64,000 nucleotides of DNA, from NCBI RefSeq assembly GCF_900103505.1, contig NZ_FNIA01000001.1:124001-188000 (forward strand), read 5' to 3'. The notes beneath the pieces are model-generated. The model was not told where the DNA came from. It ran no database searches and was given only the letters and a program-made list of their open reading frames with translations. Both the position numbers and the translations under genes were made by a program. The first letter of the stretch is position 1; the number at the start of each line of letters is the position of its first letter. Source of the stretch: Haloarchaeobius iranensis (GTDB taxonomy: Archaea > Halobacteriota > Halobacteria > Halobacteriales > Natrialbaceae). Shown here piece by piece: positions 62,519-64,000 of the stretch.

Positions 62519-63022
62519 CTACTGGAGCTCTATCTTCCGGACGAACGCCAGCGCGCGGATCTCGTTGATGAGGTCGCCGGGGAGGGGTTGGTCGGTGACG
62601 AGGTGGAGCTTCGGGTCGTCGGTGAACTCGGGGTCCTCGCTGATGGTCTGTCGGATGGAGATGTCGTGCTCGGCGAGCAGCCCGGTCACCTGCGAGACGA
62701 TGCCCTGCTGCTCGGCGTCGGAGACCTCGACGGTGAGCACGGTCAGGTCGAGCACGGGCGCGAGGTCCATCAGGCTCGGCACCTGCGAGATGTTCTGGAA
62801 GATGCGTCGCAGCTCCTCGTCGTCGAGGATGGCGTCGGTCGTGGAGTCGACCACGCGCCGGTCGACGCCGATCTCGCGGGCGATGCCCGTGTTGGGGATC
62901 TCGATGCCGCCGGAGACCACGCGCCCCTCGTCGTTCACGGAGAAGCCGCGCTCGAGCAGCAGCCGGATGACCGCCTGCTGGCTCGGAGAGCCCTCGAACT
63001 TCTCCATGATCTCGTCGAACAT
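62519..63022 (-). CDS. ACT-domain regulator of amino acid metabolism
   Basis: A 167-residue protein. The N-terminal part is a winged-helix type domain (QQAVIRLLLERGFSVNDEGR, NTGIAREIGVDRRVVDSTTD). The C-terminal part is an ACT domain (LTVLTVEVSDAEQQGIVSQV, EHDISIRQTISEDPEFTDDP). This is the archaeal class annotated as regulators of amino acid metabolism with an ACT domain; the ligand is probably an amino acid. It lies 48 bp downstream of hisB and may respond to histidine, which is inference. Confidence 0.87.
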   Translation of the reverse strand: MFDEIMEKFEGSPSQQAVIRLLLERGFSVNDEGRVVSGGIEIPNTGIAREIGVDRRVVDSTTDAILDDEELRRIFQNISQVPSLMDLAPVLDLTVLTVEVSDAEQQGIVSQVTGLLAEHDISIRQTISEDPEFTDDPKLHLVTDQPLPGDLINEIRALAFVRKIELQ

Positions 63023-63070
63023 GCCTGTCCGAACCGACGACAGGAACCGCGAAAGAACTGTCGACTCGGG

Positions 63071-63658
63071 CTACAGCTCGCCCTTCGTGCTCGGCGTGCC
63101 GCTCCGGCGCTCGTCGACCCGGGTCGCGTCGTCGAGTGCTCGCGCGAGCGCCTTGAACAGCGCCTCGACCTCGTGGTGGGCGTTGTCGCCGTCGACCTCG
63201 CAGTGCAGCGTCAGTCCGGCGTTCATCGCCAGCGACATGGCGAAGTGCTCGGCCATGTGGCTGGTGAACTCGCCGACGGACGGCTGGGAGAAATCGCCGT
63301 CGAACGCGAAGTAGGGGCGTCCCGAGATGTCGACGACGACGCCCGCGACCGCCTCGTCGAGCGGGACCTGCCGGTCCGCGTAGCGGACGATGCCGCGCTT
63401 GTCGCCGAGCGCCTCCGCGAACGCCTCGCCGAGGACGATGGCGACGTCCTCGACGGTGTGGTGGTCGTCTATCTCCAGGTCGCCGTCGCAGTGGACCGTC
63501 AGGTCGAACAGGCCGTGCTTGGCGAACGACGCGAGCATGTGGTCGAAGAAGCCGACGCCGGTGTCGACCTCGCTGTCGCCGTCGCCGTCGACGACGAGGG
63601 TCAGGTCGATGTCCGTCTCGGCGGTCTCGCGCGAGACGGCCGCGCTTCGGTCGCTCAT
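63071..63658 (-). CDS. hisB: Imidazoleglycerol-phosphate dehydratase
   Basis: A 195-residue single-domain HisB, which dehydrates imidazoleglycerol phosphate in histidine synthesis. The His/Glu-rich metal-binding motifs are complete: [48 protein letters not shown] and [20 protein letters not shown] 63658 was chosen because [19 protein letters not shown] is a typical start; the frame is open upstream. It is probably the first gene of the operon hisB-ACT regulator-membrane protein-IMPACT. Confidence 0.95.
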   Translation of the reverse strand: MSDRSAAVSRETAETDIDLTLVVDGDGDSEVDTGVGFFDHMLASFAKHGLFDLTVHCDGDLEIDDHHTVEDVAIVLGEAFAEALGDKRGIVRYADRQVPLDEAVAGVVVDISGRPYFAFDGDFSQPSVGEFTSHMAEHFAMSLAMNAGLTLHCEVDGDNAHHEVEALFKALARALDDATRVDERRSGTPSTKGEL

Positions 63659-63941
63659 ACCGCAACCCAACCACCGGGTGGGCAAAGCCGTTGCGCTCGG
63701 CGCAGGCCACAGCGTCCGCCGGGCGTGTCCCGGTCCGTACGACGGATGGGACTGCATACTGCACCGGCTCCCACAGCCGCTGGGCGCTCGCAGCCCCCGT
63801 GAACGGTGACCATCGTGCACCGAGGCAGAACTCGGGTTACGGACTCAGAGCCGGTTGTAAAACATTAAAACGTCTCTCGCCGCTTCGAAAAAGGTCAGTA
63901 TTCGCGATAAAACGGGTCGAAATAGACGAAAGGCTCGCCCC

Positions 63942-63948
63942 GTTATAT
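63942..63948 (+). promoter_or_regulatory. TATA-like box at the right edge
   Basis: GTTATAT in an A+T-rich region that begins near 63855. It is centred about 27 bp before an ATG at 63972. The 342 bp from the hisB start to the window end otherwise hold no gene that I can support. Confidence 0.4.
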
Positions 63949-63971
63949 GGTGGTCCCCATTGTAGGAGTGG

Positions 63972-64000
63972 ATGCGAACCAGGTGTCCCCGATATGGCCC
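63972..64000 (+). CDS. Possible start of a gene cut by the right edge
   Basis: Begins MRTRCPRYG and runs off the window. The only support is the TATA-like GTTATAT at the correct distance for a leaderless start. Another frame open from an ATG at 63946 (MVVPIVGVDANQ) is an alternative. Nothing can be said about function. Confidence 0.25.

Overview
The window is a stretch of haloarchaeal chromosome (class Halobacteria). The evidence is the high G+C content, strongly acidic deduced proteins, TATA-like boxes 25-30 bp before start codons (leaderless transcripts), GTG starts with 4-bp overlaps, and marker families that are archaeal or haloarchaeal: Orc1/Cdc6, PolD small subunit, PriL, PurO, OapB/OapC, conditioned medium-induced protein 4, archaeal TrpRS. 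No tRNA, rRNA, CRISPR array or complete insertion sequence was found. I cannot name the genus from the sequence alone.

Layout. 0-0.35 kb: start of the DNA primase large subunit gene, cut by the window edge. 0.85-13.4 kb: an acyl-CoA/carboxylate uptake and activation block (MaoC-type hydratase, alpha/beta hydrolase, acyl-CoA ligase, a cohesin/PKD surface protein, an HTH-10 regulator, a translationally coupled branched-chain-type ABC importer livKGFHM and a FabH/thiolase-fold enzyme). A 12-bp palindrome TTAACATGTTAA in front of the importer and a one-mismatch copy between the hydratase and hydrolase genes suggest shared control. 13.4-31 kb: TauE/SafE permease, UspA, TrpRS, two acidic low-complexity proteins sharing a DFG-type motif, an XPD-type helicase, a pilin-like protein with two LamG-type domains, methyltransferases and several small conserved or orphan genes, including a 29-residue membrane microprotein.

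29.7-38.6 kb is the centre of the window and is very probably a chromosomal replication origin (oriC1 type): oapC-oapB-GTPase, a 2-kb gene-poor region with ORB elements flanking an A+T-rich unwinding element, then orc1, a signal peptidase and the PolD small subunit gene. The origin also carries an array of 24-bp repeats, each able to form a small hairpin, plus a 25-bp tandem duplication. Two further inverted ORBs lie inside the PolD small-subunit coding sequence, in its disordered linker. Another ORB-like element with two related repeats lies at about 56 kb, ahead of a hybrid sensor kinase.

38.6-64 kb is mostly housekeeping and accessory metabolism: aspartate kinase with an overlapping leaderless upstream ORF, tryptophanase whose last codons are supplied by a 225-bp MITE-like element, an A+T-rich island with one orphan gene, a metallophosphoesterase, PurO, an ArsR-type regulator, a membrane HdrD-like iron-sulfur protein, Cmi4 with a solitary Cas4-like nuclease, Sua5, a cysteine-less peroxiredoxin-like protein coupled to glutaredoxin, CNNM/CorC and PiT transporters, uracil phosphoribosyltransferase, the sensor kinase, an S9 peptidase, and an IMPACT/ACT/HisB cluster. 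A dispersed haloarchaeal intergenic repeat occurs twice (0.65-0.77 and 23.05-23.17 kb) in opposite orientation.

All family assignments are from reading the translated sequence. No database search was run.
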